Position numbers and translations under genes: made by a program
Assembly: GCF_022662175.1 (NCBI RefSeq)
Contig: NZ_JAKMCR010000001.1
Span: forward strand, 62,001 to 126,000
From: Aestuariivivens marinum
GTDB taxonomy: Bacteria > Bacteroidota > Bacteroidia > Flavobacteriales > Flavobacteriaceae
Direction: 5' to 3'
Length of the DNA: 64,000 bases
The notes under the pieces: model-generated
What the model saw: only the letters and a program-made list of their open reading frames with translations
Told to the model about the DNA's origin: nothing
The model's database searches: none
Shown here: piece after piece, positions 46,180-57,500 of the stretch
Layout of the letters: each line of letters starts with the position of its first letter
Numbering within the stretch: the first letter of the stretch is position 1

Positions 46180-47763
46180 CTAAAATTGTTGACTCAAAGC
46201 GTTTATTGCAGCAGCACTCAAGGCCGATTCATATACTCGAACATCGTCCATACTACCATCAAAAATATTGCCTCCTAATTGTGAACCAATCTCTAAATCG
46301 GTCTCTCCAGCAACTCCTGTATTTATAATACCTGTTGTCCAACTGGCATCCTCAACACCATCTACATACATTTTTACTGTATCTACGCCATCAAATACAT
46401 GGGCTACATGGTGCCATTGTCCATCGTTAACAGCTGTTGCTCCATTAATACCACCTCCAGCGACTTCAAAACGTATAGTACCATTACCATTCATTACAAA
46501 AGAGGCTCTACTTCCAATACCTTGTGCTCCCCAATGTGTTATGGTTTCACGAGTGGTACTTGAGGTTTTTACCCATGCCGTTACAGTTCTTGGGTTACTT
46601 CCGTTTACACCCTTATATTGGTTTACCGTTAAGGCATTACCACCATCAAAGGTATAGGATTGGCCATTCACTCTTCCAGTACCAAAAGCCTGAGTTCCTG
46701 CTGAGATCACATCTTCACCTTTATCTCCTTCATTAAACAATCCACTTTCAAAGTTTAATTTTACTGCCAATTTATCGGCATTGGCAATGGATTCTATATC
46801 ACCATCACTTAAAGCAACATCATAAATACGGACATCATCCATACTACCATCAAATACATTGCCTCCAAGTTGTGAACCAATTTCCACAACAGTTTCTCCG
46901 CCAACTCCGGTGTTTATAATACCTGTTGTCCAAATAGCATCTTGAACACCGTCTACATACATTCTTACAGTATCCACACCATCAAACACATGTGCCACAT
47001 GGTGCCATTGACCATCGTTTACAGCAGTAACCCCATTTATGCCTCCGCCTGCTACTTCAAAGCGTATGGTTCCGTTACCATTCATAACAAAAGAAGCTCT
47101 ACTACCTGTAGCCTGAGCACCCCAGTGCGTTATGGTTTCACGGGTTGTACTTGTGGTCTTTACCCAAGCAGTTACAGCTCTTGGGTTGCTTCCATTTACA
47201 CCATTGTAAGCAGGAATGGTAAGCGCATTGCTTCCATCAAATGTAAAAGCAAAACCATTTACTATTCCAGCCTCGAAGGCAATAGCTCCAGTTGTTTCGG
47301 CATCAGTATCTACTGAACCTTCATTACCCAAATTTTCTTCAAAATTCAATCTTACTGTAACAGCTGGATGTTGCGGCTGCTTTTGAATTGGCACCTTTTC
47401 GACCACTATATAACCTTCCCTAACTATTTCTTGGGCTCCATACTCATTTCTAACTTTTAATGTTACGGCAAACGCACCTGTAGTAAAATAAGTCACCTCT
47501 GGGTTAGCCTCATGACTTTCTGACGGATTACCTTCCTCAAAACTCCACAAATAAAGCAATCCTTCTCCTGCTGTAGTATTTGAAAATGTTACCGATTCGC
47601 CTTGAAATATTGTAGTAGAGCTAGCAGTAAAGTCTACAGTTGGCAATAAACTACTATTTACCGAACCTTCATCTTTGCGCAAACCATTATCATTCGGTGA
47701 ACAAGCAAAAACTAAAGCTAAGAGTAAAAGTGGTATTAATGATTTTATTTTAATATGATTCAT
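46180..47763 (-). CDS. Lipoprotein with one PKD and two near-identical LamG domains
   Basis: A protein of about 527 residues. It has a lipobox signal (LVFAC, Cys about 21), a PKD domain (about 41-121), LamG A (about 134-321) and LamG B (about 331-525). The two LamG copies share long identical stretches, including ASFVMNGNGTIRFEVAGGG and NDGQWHHVAHVFDGVDTV, so they stem from an internal duplication. No catalytic motif is visible. In third place after SusC and SusD it occupies the position of the surface glycan-binding protein in many PULs. I start at ATG 47763, 32 bases after the SusD stop, rather than a GTG 39 bases earlier that overlaps susD. Confidence 0.88.
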   Translation of the reverse strand: MNHIKIKSLIPLLLLALVFACSPNDNGLRKDEGSVNSSLLPTVDFTASSTTIFQGESVTFSNTTAGEGLLYLWSFEEGNPSESHEANPEVTYFTTGAFAVTLKVRNEYGAQEIVREGYIVVEKVPIQKQPQHPAVTVRLNFEENLGNEGSVDTDAETTGAIAFEAGIVNGFAFTFDGSNALTIPAYNGVNGSNPRAVTAWVKTTSTTRETITHWGAQATGSRASFVMNGNGTIRFEVAGGGINGVTAVNDGQWHHVAHVFDGVDTVRMYVDGVQDAIWTTGIINTGVGGETVVEIGSQLGGNVFDGSMDDVRIYDVALSDGDIESIANADKLAVKLNFESGLFNEGDKGEDVISAGTQAFGTGRVNGQSYTFDGGNALTVNQYKGVNGSNPRTVTAWVKTSSTTRETITHWGAQGIGSRASFVMNGNGTIRFEVAGGGINGATAVNDGQWHHVAHVFDGVDTVKMYVDGVEDASWTTGIINTGVAGETDLEIGSQLGGNIFDGSMDDVRVYESALSAAAINALSQQF

Positions 47764-47795
47764 TGTCTTTTCATTTTTAAAATTAATTGATTTTA

Positions 47796-49574
47796 CTACC
47801 ACCCTGGGTTTTGATCTAAATTAGGGTTAATTACTAATTCCTCTGAAGGCAAAGGATATAGGTAATAATATTCTGGAAAAGCCCCTGGTATATCATCTAA
47901 AAATTGCACGTATCCCTCAGGAGCATTATCTTGAATTTTTACAGTTGGATAATCAGACTTTTTAATCCAACGTCCCAATTTCACCTCGGTGGCATAATCC
48001 ATCTTCTTCCAACGCCTTAAATCTTCACGTCTGAAACCATCGCCCATAAGTTCAATGGCTCGTTCTCTACGAATTTCCCACAACACTGGGTCTACTGACG
48101 CATCCCTCATAGGATCAAAATCTGAATTAATTGCTCCTAAATCCATAGGTACAATTCCACCTCTCGCTCTTAATTTATTAATTGTAGCTGCTGCCACAGT
48201 CTGATTAAACTGACCCATTTCAAAAGTCGCTTCGGCATAATTCAACATCACCTCGCCCATCCTAAACAAAGGCATATCACTAATATCTGCAGAAGATGTC
48301 TTATAATTATGTTCGTTCCAAACTTTCCAAAAACGGTATCCGTTATTTGTTTGCGTTGGAACCAATCTGGTGAAATTAGGGACTTCCCCTGTTACACGAC
48401 CAGACCAGTTTCTATCAGGTAAATTTTTATATGGAAATCCTCCTGTGATTGCTTCTAAAATGGGGAAATATTCCCTACTTGGATCTGACGGGTTTGATGA
48501 TAAATATCCGAAATTTTGAGATCCGTCTCCAGAAACCCTATAGGGTGGAGGTGTCATGATAAGCAACCGGTCATCTCTGTTTTTAAACTCATCATTAGGA
48601 TTTTTATCCCCTAAAAACTGCGTGTTTCCTGAATTATAAATAGGCAATCCGTTTTTAGTTAAAAATTTATCAATTCCCTTTCTGGTTATATCATACTTGT
48701 TGTTTGTAGATCTTGTATTGGTTGAAACCCAATGGGTTAGCTCGTCTATCACATAATGTTTATATAATAAAATACCTGGCTGATCTGCTAAATCCATACT
48801 ATTAAAGACCCTATCATAATTTGCCATTATTGTGGTGTATTTATCCACTAAGGCCTTAGATGCCGTAATACAAGCGGATAGAAACTTGTCTGAATTACTT
48901 AAACCATGGTATTTACGCCAAGTACCTTCAAATAACCCAAATCTTGACAATAAGGCTCTAGCTACATCGGCATTGATAGTGTTATCGCCATCACCATTAG
49001 GTTTAATGTTATCTACAGCAAACAATAAGTCTCTTAAAATATTATCTGCAACAACATCGCGACTATCTCTAGGACCATATAGAATATCGGTATCCTGATC
49101 GGTTAACTCATTTTCGACCCAAGTTACCCCTCCAAAAGTAGAGAGCAATTTAAAATACTCGTGAGATCTAAAGAATAAGCCAACACCACGCCAATGGTTA
49201 CGTTCTTCTTCTGTAATCTCTGCCCTATATAGATTATCGAGCATGATGTTAACCTTTCTTATATTGGAATATGACCTGGTGTATCTGCCATCTGTAGATG
49301 GCACATTATATTCTCCATAAATATACGAACGTCTTCCTCCAAGCATTAAATCACCATCCAGATCATTAGTGGCTGACCAGCTTGTGCTTCTTCCATAAGT
49401 ATCAAAAAAATCATAGAAACCCCAAGAATAGGTTTTTATATTATTGTAGGTACTAAAGATTGTAGCTACAGAAAGTTCATCTTTTGGTGCTTGCTCCAAA
49501 AACTTATCACTCTCACAAGCGGTTAAAAGTAAACCACTCATGACATATATTAAGATATATTTTATTTTTTTCAT
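47796..49574 (-). CDS. susD: SusD/RagB family outer membrane lipoprotein
   Basis: A 592-residue surface glycan-binding lipoprotein of the SusD type (lipobox LLTAC, Cys20). The N-terminal TPR-like helices start at ATIFSTYNNIKTYSWGFYDF, and the C-terminal region contains the family-typical RRERAIELMGDGFRREDLRRW. It acts as the lid of the partner SusC barrel and delivers oligosaccharide. It lies 11 bases downstream of susC, a hallmark pairing of Bacteroidota polysaccharide loci. Length is typical. Ligand unknown. Confidence 0.95.
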   Translation of the reverse strand: MKKIKYILIYVMSGLLLTACESDKFLEQAPKDELSVATIFSTYNNIKTYSWGFYDFFDTYGRSTSWSATNDLDGDLMLGGRRSYIYGEYNVPSTDGRYTRSYSNIRKVNIMLDNLYRAEITEEERNHWRGVGLFFRSHEYFKLLSTFGGVTWVENELTDQDTDILYGPRDSRDVVADNILRDLLFAVDNIKPNGDGDNTINADVARALLSRFGLFEGTWRKYHGLSNSDKFLSACITASKALVDKYTTIMANYDRVFNSMDLADQPGILLYKHYVIDELTHWVSTNTRSTNNKYDITRKGIDKFLTKNGLPIYNSGNTQFLGDKNPNDEFKNRDDRLLIMTPPPYRVSGDGSQNFGYLSSNPSDPSREYFPILEAITGGFPYKNLPDRNWSGRVTGEVPNFTRLVPTQTNNGYRFWKVWNEHNYKTSSADISDMPLFRMGEVMLNYAEATFEMGQFNQTVAAATINKLRARGGIVPMDLGAINSDFDPMRDASVDPVLWEIRRERAIELMGDGFRREDLRRWKKMDYATEVKLGRWIKKSDYPTVKIQDNAPEGYVQFLDDIPGAFPEYYYLYPLPSEELVINPNLDQNPGW

Positions 49575-49585
49575 AATGCTATTTT

Positions 49586-52500
49586 TTAGAATGATAGATT
49601 AAGTCCTAAAGAATATTGTGTCATTATAGGATATACACCATTAGATCCTTGGTCGGGCTCTAATCCTTTAGGGAGCCTATCAAAAGTATGAATGTTATTT
49701 CCAGAAATAAATATTCTAAATTTATTAACTTTTATTTTTTGTAAAAACTTACTATCTAAACTATAACCAAAAGTTATATTTTGAATACGTAAATAACTCT
49801 CATCACTTAAATATTTCGTTTGGTCCCTGCGGCTTCTGCCATAATTACTACCTGTATTACCATTATTTGGGTCTCCATAAATTCTAGGATAGAATGCGTC
49901 TTGGTTATCCGGTGTCCAATAATCTAATTGGTGTTTGTAAATATTATCGAATACTGAAGGATATGGCCATATTAGATCTGAATTCCTATTAAGATCTTGT
50001 TTTCCAACACCACTTAGTACAAAAGAAAAATCAAAACCTTTATATGATGCCGATCCATTAACCCCAAATTGGTAACGTTTTCTAAGATTACCAATAACTT
50101 TTCTATCTCCAGGACCAGTAGTTATCACACCATCTGCATTCTTTATTGGCTCTCCATTACTATCAAACTCTGTTATTAAAGTATTATTCCCCGATGAAAT
50201 GAATCCATCTCCATCTAAATCTTTAAATTTAACATCTCCAGGATAAGGTGTTTCTCCAATAAATGTTGGCACTCCTGGTTTTAATTCTCTACTAGCTCCT
50301 GATAAATCGGCATTTAATGTTCCTTCAACAAAATCATCAACAGTATAATAGCCATCGGTAACATAGCCGTAAATATCACCCAGTCTCTGTCCTTCCCTAA
50401 AATCTGAAAGCAAAAGCCCTGGATTATTAAACTTAGTGATCTCTGCAATATTGTCGAAAACATTTATATTAATATTATAGGTGAAATCCTTACCTATTCT
50501 ATCTTTCCAACTCAAGGTCGCTTCCCATCCGGTAGTCTCTAGATCGGCTACGTTTTGGAATGGTGCACTGGTACCTAATATCCCAGGCAAAGGCTCTCCT
50601 TCTCTTAACATTCCTTTGGTTTCTCTTCTATAAACCTCAAAACTTGCATCAAGACGATTACTAAACATAGTCACATCTAAACCTAAGTTCGTAGAAATAA
50701 TTTGTTCCCATGTTAGGCCTGCACTAATTAGCTGTGCTGGTTCGAAGGTTAAATACCTTAAATCACTTCCTAAATTAATCCAGCTGGCAAAGAAAGACTC
50801 ATAACCTGGATTAAATGGATAGTAATCCCTGGCACCCCCAATTTTTCTGGCTATTTGGTTACCTATTTCTCCCCAAGAGAACCTTGGCTTTAACATTGAA
50901 ATAAAGTCAACATTCTTCATGAATGGTTCTTTTGCAATATTCCAAGCCAAAGAGAAAGATGGCAAGTCCACAAAACGATCGCCTTTTGCAAATATGGACG
51001 ACCCATCTCGCCTAAAATTGGCCTCTGCAAAATAACGCTCTTTGAAATTGTAATTGAATCGACCAAAATATCCTATGATAGACCAATCGTAAAATGCTTC
51101 GCTTATATCCCAGTTTTCCCCTTCGGCCAATTCAAAAGTAGGTGTTGTTACATCTATCAAACCATTTCTGAATGCTGAAAAAGATTCAAAATTCTCTTCC
51201 TCTTTATTTAATCCTGCTAAAAGGTTAAAATTGTGCCCTCCCAAACTAAAATTATATTTTGCATAAAGATTTAAAGCATTGTAAACTGTTTGGCTTTTTG
51301 ATCTCGACAATGAACTGTTCCTAATTTCATCCTCGGCAGTTCCATTAACGGCATATAAATGCGCTCTAGCAAAGCGGCGCCCATTGTTCAAGGAATAATT
51401 GCTTACCAAATCCTTTTCATAAGTGTATTCACCCGTTAGCTCTAAATTTTTAAACGGTTCCCATTTTAATTGTTGATACAATCTCGTGTTGTCTACATAG
51501 CCTTTTGTCGGTTCTCTGTACCGTACTAGATTCCCGGGAGTATCAACAGGGAACGCTTCTCCATCAATATCGAGAAACCCAGTTGGATCGAACATACGTA
51601 ACTGAATTGCGCTAGCGTAGTCTGCTCTAGGTCTTGTTTGAACACTCGATCTATAAAAAATATTTGTAGTAGACTCTAAATTGTGTGCAACATCAGCATT
51701 AACTAACGCATTGATATTATATTTTTTAAAATTATCTTGATTGGTTATCATAATACCATCTTCATAGGTATAACCAGAACTTAAACGATAAGCCACGCTT
51801 TCTCCACCGCCGCTTACTGTAAAGTTATGAATTGATGAATACCCGAAGTTATTTAAAAACTCATCAATGAGATCTGAATCTGCCAAAGGATAGTATTGCG
51901 ATCCGTTTGTATCAAAATGGATTGGATAAGTTGTTCCATTAATTGGGTCGATTATCAAATTTAACTGGCTGGGATCTGAGTCGAATTGATCTAAATAACC
52001 TAACCACCTTTCAACATTCTGGCCTGCAAAATAATCCCTTACACCCCAATCGTTTAAAGCTTCAACAAACTCTCTAGTCGTAGCTTTTTCAGGCAAATCT
52101 GTAGTTGTAGAGACACTTGTAGTATTGTCATAAGTAAACCTAGGTTTCTGGTTGCGTTTTGCTTTTTTAGTTGTAATAAGCACAACACCAAATGCAGCCC
52201 TTGCACCATAAATCGAACTAGCTGCAGCATCTTTTAATATGGAAACAGATTCGATATCTCTTGGGTTTAAATCTTCAATACTCCCTTCAACGTTATTAAT
52301 CAATATTAATGGGGAACCTCCGTTTAAAGAAGTAAAACCACGAATATTAATTCCTACACTATTAGCACCAGGCTGTCCAGATGTATTGGTAACTTGCAAA
52401 CCAGCTGCAACCCCTTGAAGAGCCTCTGCGGCATTGACTATAGGTCTATCTGCAATAATCTCATCCATTTTCACAAACGAAGTAGCTCCAGAAACATTTT

Positions 52501-52846
52501 CTTTTTTCTGCGTACCAAAACCAACAACCACAACTTCGTCAAGCTGTGAAACATCTTCCTGCAAGGTAACATTTATAATGGTTTTTCCAGCGACTGAAAC
52601 CTCTTGAGTGATATATCCTACGTAGGACACTACAAGTATTGCATTTTCATTAACGGTTAACGAATACTTACCGTCAAAGTCTGCAGAAACTCCTGTATTT
52701 GTTCCTTTTACAGCTATCGTTGCACCTGATAATGGCAACCCCGATTCGTCTGCTACCGAACCTCCAACGACCTTCTGTTGTGCCTGCATAGAACATGTAA
52801 GCACCAACAAAATTCCTAAAAGTTTTAAAGTTAGTAGTTTTCTCAT
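49586..52846 (-). CDS. susC: SusC/RagA family TonB-dependent receptor
   Basis: A 1086-residue outer membrane transporter. It has a signal peptide (ends SMQAQ), a carboxypeptidase-regulatory-like domain (about 23-105), a TonB-box-like LDEVVVVGFGTQ (about 103-114), a plug domain with the SusC signature LNPRDIESVSILKDAAASS (about 193-211) and a C-terminal beta-barrel ending in LGLNLSF. It imports oligosaccharides into the periplasm using TonB energy. It is coupled to susD (11-base gap) and preceded by the GH109-like gene (50-base gap). Substrate is inferred from neighbours to be a sulfated glycan. Confidence 0.96.
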   Translation of the reverse strand: MRKLLTLKLLGILLVLTCSMQAQQKVVGGSVADESGLPLSGATIAVKGTNTGVSADFDGKYSLTVNENAILVVSYVGYITQEVSVAGKTIINVTLQEDVSQLDEVVVVGFGTQKKENVSGATSFVKMDEIIADRPIVNAAEALQGVAAGLQVTNTSGQPGANSVGINIRGFTSLNGGSPLILINNVEGSIEDLNPRDIESVSILKDAAASSIYGARAAFGVVLITTKKAKRNQKPRFTYDNTTSVSTTTDLPEKATTREFVEALNDWGVRDYFAGQNVERWLGYLDQFDSDPSQLNLIIDPINGTTYPIHFDTNGSQYYPLADSDLIDEFLNNFGYSSIHNFTVSGGGESVAYRLSSGYTYEDGIMITNQDNFKKYNINALVNADVAHNLESTTNIFYRSSVQTRPRADYASAIQLRMFDPTGFLDIDGEAFPVDTPGNLVRYREPTKGYVDNTRLYQQLKWEPFKNLELTGEYTYEKDLVSNYSLNNGRRFARAHLYAVNGTAEDEIRNSSLSRSKSQTVYNALNLYAKYNFSLGGHNFNLLAGLNKEEENFESFSAFRNGLIDVTTPTFELAEGENWDISEAFYDWSIIGYFGRFNYNFKERYFAEANFRRDGSSIFAKGDRFVDLPSFSLAWNIAKEPFMKNVDFISMLKPRFSWGEIGNQIARKIGGARDYYPFNPGYESFFASWINLGSDLRYLTFEPAQLISAGLTWEQIISTNLGLDVTMFSNRLDASFEVYRRETKGMLREGEPLPGILGTSAPFQNVADLETTGWEATLSWKDRIGKDFTYNININVFDNIAEITKFNNPGLLLSDFREGQRLGDIYGYVTDGYYTVDDFVEGTLNADLSGASRELKPGVPTFIGETPYPGDVKFKDLDGDGFISSGNNTLITEFDSNGEPIKNADGVITTGPGDRKVIGNLRKRYQFGVNGSASYKGFDFSFVLSGVGKQDLNRNSDLIWPYPSVFDNIYKHQLDYWTPDNQDAFYPRIYGDPNNGNTGSNYGRSRRDQTKYLSDESYLRIQNITFGYSLDSKFLQKIKVNKFRIFISGNNIHTFDRLPKGLEPDQGSNGVYPIMTQYSLGLNLSF

Positions 52847-52896
52847 AATTTAAAGATTGATTTAATTTTCATATTGAATTTAGTTATTTAGTTTAT

Positions 52897-54258
52897 TTAA
52901 TAGCTGTCTTTAATCCATTTATAAGGCTTCTTCTTTACCCATATGCCTCTTGTAAAATCTGGAAAATCCTGTGGCTCTCCATTATTTTCTATGGATAGTT
53001 CTGATAATGGTGTAATCGCACTCCAAGCGGCGGCATCGTAAGCATCCATTGGAGGCACAATATTTTGCTTAGCAGATTCTACAAAAGCATGCAACACAAA
53101 GAAATCCATACCGCCATGACCTGAACCCGTTGCATGTTCGCCGTATTTTTTCCATAGCGGATGATCATACTTTCGCAACCATTCCTTTGAGTCATCCCAA
53201 CGGTGTGGTTTTTCCGATTGTCCTTCTATATAGATCCTGTCACCGTCCTTTTCCCATAAGCCCTTAGTTCCCTGAACCCTAAAGCCCAATGAATATGGCC
53301 TTGGTAAGTGTACATCATGAGTAACAATAATGGTTTCCCCATTAGCCGTTTCAATGGTTGACGTAATAACATCTCCCATTTTAAAGTTCACTTTTGCATT
53401 TGGGTGATTTCTACCACCATTTTCTATTATATAATTATGCATCCCCCTACTTTTTGTGGCATGGGAAGTTAGTGATACAAATCTATTGCCCCTATTGATG
53501 TCGCACATAGCGGCTATAGGACCCACACCATGTGTTGGATACACATCCGCATTTCTTAATACCGAGTGCTGTGTTCTCCAAACAGATTCTGATATTCCTT
53601 TATCACCAAACTCCACGCCTTTACCATAGGCTGTTTTACCATCATTCAGCATAACAAAACGCAAATCATGCTGGTAGCCACATCTAAAATGCACCATTTC
53701 TCCAAAAACATTTTGCTTCACCATATTGAGTACAGCCAAAACATCCCGACGATAATTCACATTTTCTAAAAGCATCAAGTGGGTTCCAGTTTGTTCATGT
53801 GTATTGACTAAATCCCAACACTCTTCTATTGTATTGGCTGCCGAAACTTCCAAGCCAGTATATTTTCCTGCAAGCATGGCGTCCTTGGCCATGCGGGTAT
53901 GCCACAGCCATGGTGTTGAAATTATTACAGCGTCCACATCTTTCAACTCTAAAAGATTTTTATAGTCATTATCATCGCTACCAAAAATCATTGGCTTTTT
54001 TCTACCCTTTTTTGATATCTTTTCTAAAGCTATGGATATTCTGTTTGGATCTATATCGCAAATAGCGGTAATTACAACATCTTTCCTTTGCAAAGCATTA
54101 TCAAGATGGTTTGTTCCCCTAAGACCTACACCAATAAACCCCAGCTTTAATTTTTCTTCTAGCCTAAAATTTGAAATACCAAAAGTAACATTGGGTAATG
54201 TTGCGAGGCCAACTCCAGCAATAGCAGATTTCTTTATAAAACTTCTTCTTGTACTCAT
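52897..54258 (-). CDS. GH109-like Gfo/Idh/MocA glycosidase, Tat-exported
   Basis: A 453-residue NAD-dependent protein with a Tat signal (STRRSFIKKSAIAG). The Rossmann fold begins at LGFIGVGLRGTNH (about 37-49). The TPWLWH motif (about 115-120) and the GH109-typical block YPTHGVGPIAAMCDINRGNR (about 241-260) place it in the GH109 branch of the Gfo/Idh/MocA family. GH109 enzymes are alpha-N-acetylgalactosaminidases that use a transient NAD+ oxidation mechanism. It is the first gene of the SusCD operon and is the only recognisable glycosidase of the locus. Substrate specificity is inferred from the family. Confidence 0.85.
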   Translation of the reverse strand: MSTRRSFIKKSAIAGVGLATLPNVTFGISNFRLEEKLKLGFIGVGLRGTNHLDNALQRKDVVITAICDIDPNRISIALEKISKKGRKKPMIFGSDDNDYKNLLELKDVDAVIISTPWLWHTRMAKDAMLAGKYTGLEVSAANTIEECWDLVNTHEQTGTHLMLLENVNYRRDVLAVLNMVKQNVFGEMVHFRCGYQHDLRFVMLNDGKTAYGKGVEFGDKGISESVWRTQHSVLRNADVYPTHGVGPIAAMCDINRGNRFVSLTSHATKSRGMHNYIIENGGRNHPNAKVNFKMGDVITSTIETANGETIIVTHDVHLPRPYSLGFRVQGTKGLWEKDGDRIYIEGQSEKPHRWDDSKEWLRKYDHPLWKKYGEHATGSGHGGMDFFVLHAFVESAKQNIVPPMDAYDAAAWSAITPLSELSIENNGEPQDFPDFTRGIWVKKKPYKWIKDSY

Positions 54259-54584
54259 TAAAATATTATTTTCAATTAGACTTTCTTCCCTTTAAAAGTT
54301 AATAGATATTAAGACTATCTTACAAATTTGCTAATCTTTTAAGACTATTACTGTAGTTTTTTTTACCTAAAACAGAGGATATTTTACTCAATAATAAAAT
54401 ATTGAACAAAAAAACTACCTTTTTTGATTAATTTACCGCCCATCTTGTTTTTTGTGTTCAAACACTTTATACTTAAAGATTTAAGGTTTTTATAATTCTA
54501 TTAATTCAAATAGCTTTTCTTTTTTATGAATTTGAAATCCATTAAATTTGATTCAAAATCGCAATTAGAATCATTCGCCAATTA
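54259..54584. promoter_or_regulatory. Divergent control region of the PUL and its HTCS
   Basis: A 326-base gap between the GH109-like gene (leftward) and the HTCS gene (rightward). It contains a 10-base direct repeat TTAAGACTAT at 54309-54318 and 54339-54348, exactly 30 bases apart (about three helical turns). This is a candidate binding site for a dimeric response-regulator output domain. No TAnnTTTG box was found on either strand. Confidence 0.45.
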
Positions 54585-57500
54585 ATGAGAAAGTATATAA
54601 AGCCATTTTACTTTTTATTTCTATTCAATTTTTTTTCTGTAATCTATGCACAAGTTGAATCGAACTTTATCAAGCTAGATAATACCTTTGGTGGAAATAT
54701 ACAATTTGCCGAAGATCACCTAGGCTACATGGTTTTTATAGGTAATAACCGAATACACAAATACAATGGCTATGACTTTATACGAAAACCTTTAACCAGT
54801 GTTTTTGGAAATGATTTTACGAGAGACCAGAATTTCATTTTAGCCAAAGACAGTCGCAGGAACCTTTGGATTTCTTCTTTTAAAGGTGAGCTTTTGAAAC
54901 TATCTACAACTGGTGAAAAAACCTCGTTTAAAGAATTTATAAAAAAAAATGACAGCTACACTCAAATTACTTCCATAACTCCAATAGATGACACTGTTTG
55001 GTTTGGTTCAGTGAATGGTAATCTTTTTAAATACACCTTCAATAGTAATACCATAGAATCCATATTTACTTTACCTCAAATTAATGATACCAAACAAACT
55101 ATAAATACTATTGCTTTAACAAGCCCCGACAAATTATGGGTAAGTACACAAACAGGAAATATCTATAATTATTCAACTATAACCCATACTCTTGAACTAT
55201 ATGAAGGACTTGAAACCAGAAACCAGCAGAATGTTTACATTACTAATGACAAGTTGGGGCGTTTATGGATTGCCACTGAACTGGAAGGTCTTTTTTGTTA
55301 TGATCCTAAAATAGATATGTTAAAACAATACGATGTTGAAATAAATAACGGAGCATCGAAACACCACATGTTTATTTCTATTTTTTGTGATAGTTCTGGT
55401 GTTATATGGGCAGGGACTGATGGAGATGGCCTCTACAGTATTAACACAAATAATGATAAACTTTCGGTTTATAAACATCAAGAGAATGATAGATTTTCAA
55501 TAAGTGACAATACCATTACTAACATTACTGAAGATTCAAAAAATAACATTTGGGCTATTGCAAAGCAAGGTGTTATTAATATCCTGCCAAAGAATACAAA
55601 CAAAATAAAATACTATAATGGATTAAAAAATGAAGGTTCTACAAAGGTTTTATCGGTTTTAAAAGCTTCTAATGGAATAATTTATATTGGTACGGATGGA
55701 AAAGGCCTCAATAAAGTTCTTCCTAGCGGTCATAAAATTCAATATAAGCCTTCCAACAAGAATAATAATTTTTTTGAAGGGCGTTACATTCAATCCATGG
55801 CCGAAGACCAAAACGGTAACATTTGGCTTGGAACCTACCAAAATGGATTATGGGTATACAACCCTTCCTTAAATAGTTTCAAAAAAATAGAACCAAATAA
55901 CACCTCTTCTCCAGATGTACAGACTGTTTTTAAAGATTCAAAAAATAGAATTTGGGCAGCTTTTGGAGGGGCTTTCAATGTGTTCAATGACAAGCATGAA
56001 TTATTAGCTTCTTTTAATTATAATGACAAAGGTTTATTTGGAACCACCTGTATGGGGATTAACGAAGATGAACATGGTAATATTTGGTTAGGTTTAAACC
56101 CTAATAAACTTTATAAACTTAATGAAGATGCACAGGATTTAAAAGAGTCCTATTTTACTAAACACAACTATTTCATAGCCAATCCAGAAGATTTAAGAAA
56201 TTACAACATACATTCCTTAAAACCTGATTTTAATGGTCATTTATGGATTTTAGCCGCATCTGGAATACTTATCAAGTATAACATAAACAGTAATACTTTT
56301 GAATCTTTCGCCAATAACAGCTATTTGAATGGCATTTTTATTTCATCGGTTTTAATAGAGGATTCAAACAATTTATGGTTAAGCAGTACAAATGGAGTGC
56401 ACCATTTTAACTTAAAATCAAATGAGCTTAAATCTTTTTATCAGATTGATGGCTTTCACAATACCACTTTTTCAAGAAGGAGTGACTTTAAAGATAATGA
56501 TGGTTTTTTATATTTTGGTGGTGATCATGGCGTTAATGCCTTCTTGCCCTCAGAAATTAAAAAAAATGACACGGAAGCCAAGCTTTATTTAAACGATATT
56601 GAAATTCTTAATAAACCTGCCAACAATATTATACCTGAGCAAGTCCATTATGGTGTTGAATATGTTAAAGATCTTAAATTAAATTATAACCAATCTTCTT
56701 TTTCATTTCAATTTTCAGCCTTGGGGAACTTAATAAATACCGATTATCATTATGCCTATAGGCTAAACGGGTTTGACAACGAATGGATTACTCCAAGAGA
56801 AGAACGAACAGCAACCTACACAAACATCCCCTATGGAAATTATACCTTCCAGGTGAAAGCAGGAACTAAAAAGGACGAATGGAACATTGAGCCCATATCA
56901 TTAAATATTTCAATAAAACCACCTTGGTGGTACACTTCATGGGCATACCTTCTATATTTTTTAATTGGCCTATTACTAATTTACGGCTTTTGGGTATGGT
57001 TTCGTTTAAAAAGTAGGCTGATTAAAGAAACCTGGCAAAACAATAAAGAAAAGGAACTATATGCGCTTAAAATGAATTTTTTCGCAAAGATGTCGCACGA
57101 AATACAAACACCATTGACCCTTATTTTAGGCCCCATTTCGGATATGTTGAAAAGGGCTAGCGATAATGGTAATAAACTTTTATACAAAAGGCTATTAATG
57201 ATCGACAATAACGCCAATAGATTGTCGCGAATAGCCATGGAGTTAATGACTGTTAGGAATAAAGAGCTTGGCAAGCTACGTATCTATGCCTCAAAAAACA
57301 ATTTAATTAAAGATTTAAAAAGAATTGCCCTATCATTTAACGAACAAGCCCGATTTAAAGACATCCATTTTATCCAACAATACCCAGAAACTGATATTAA
57401 TATTTGGTACGATAGTGACAAAATTGAACATGTCATTTACAATTTACTATCCAATGCCTTTAAGTTTACCCCAAAAGAAGGAACAATTTCCCTTAAAGTG

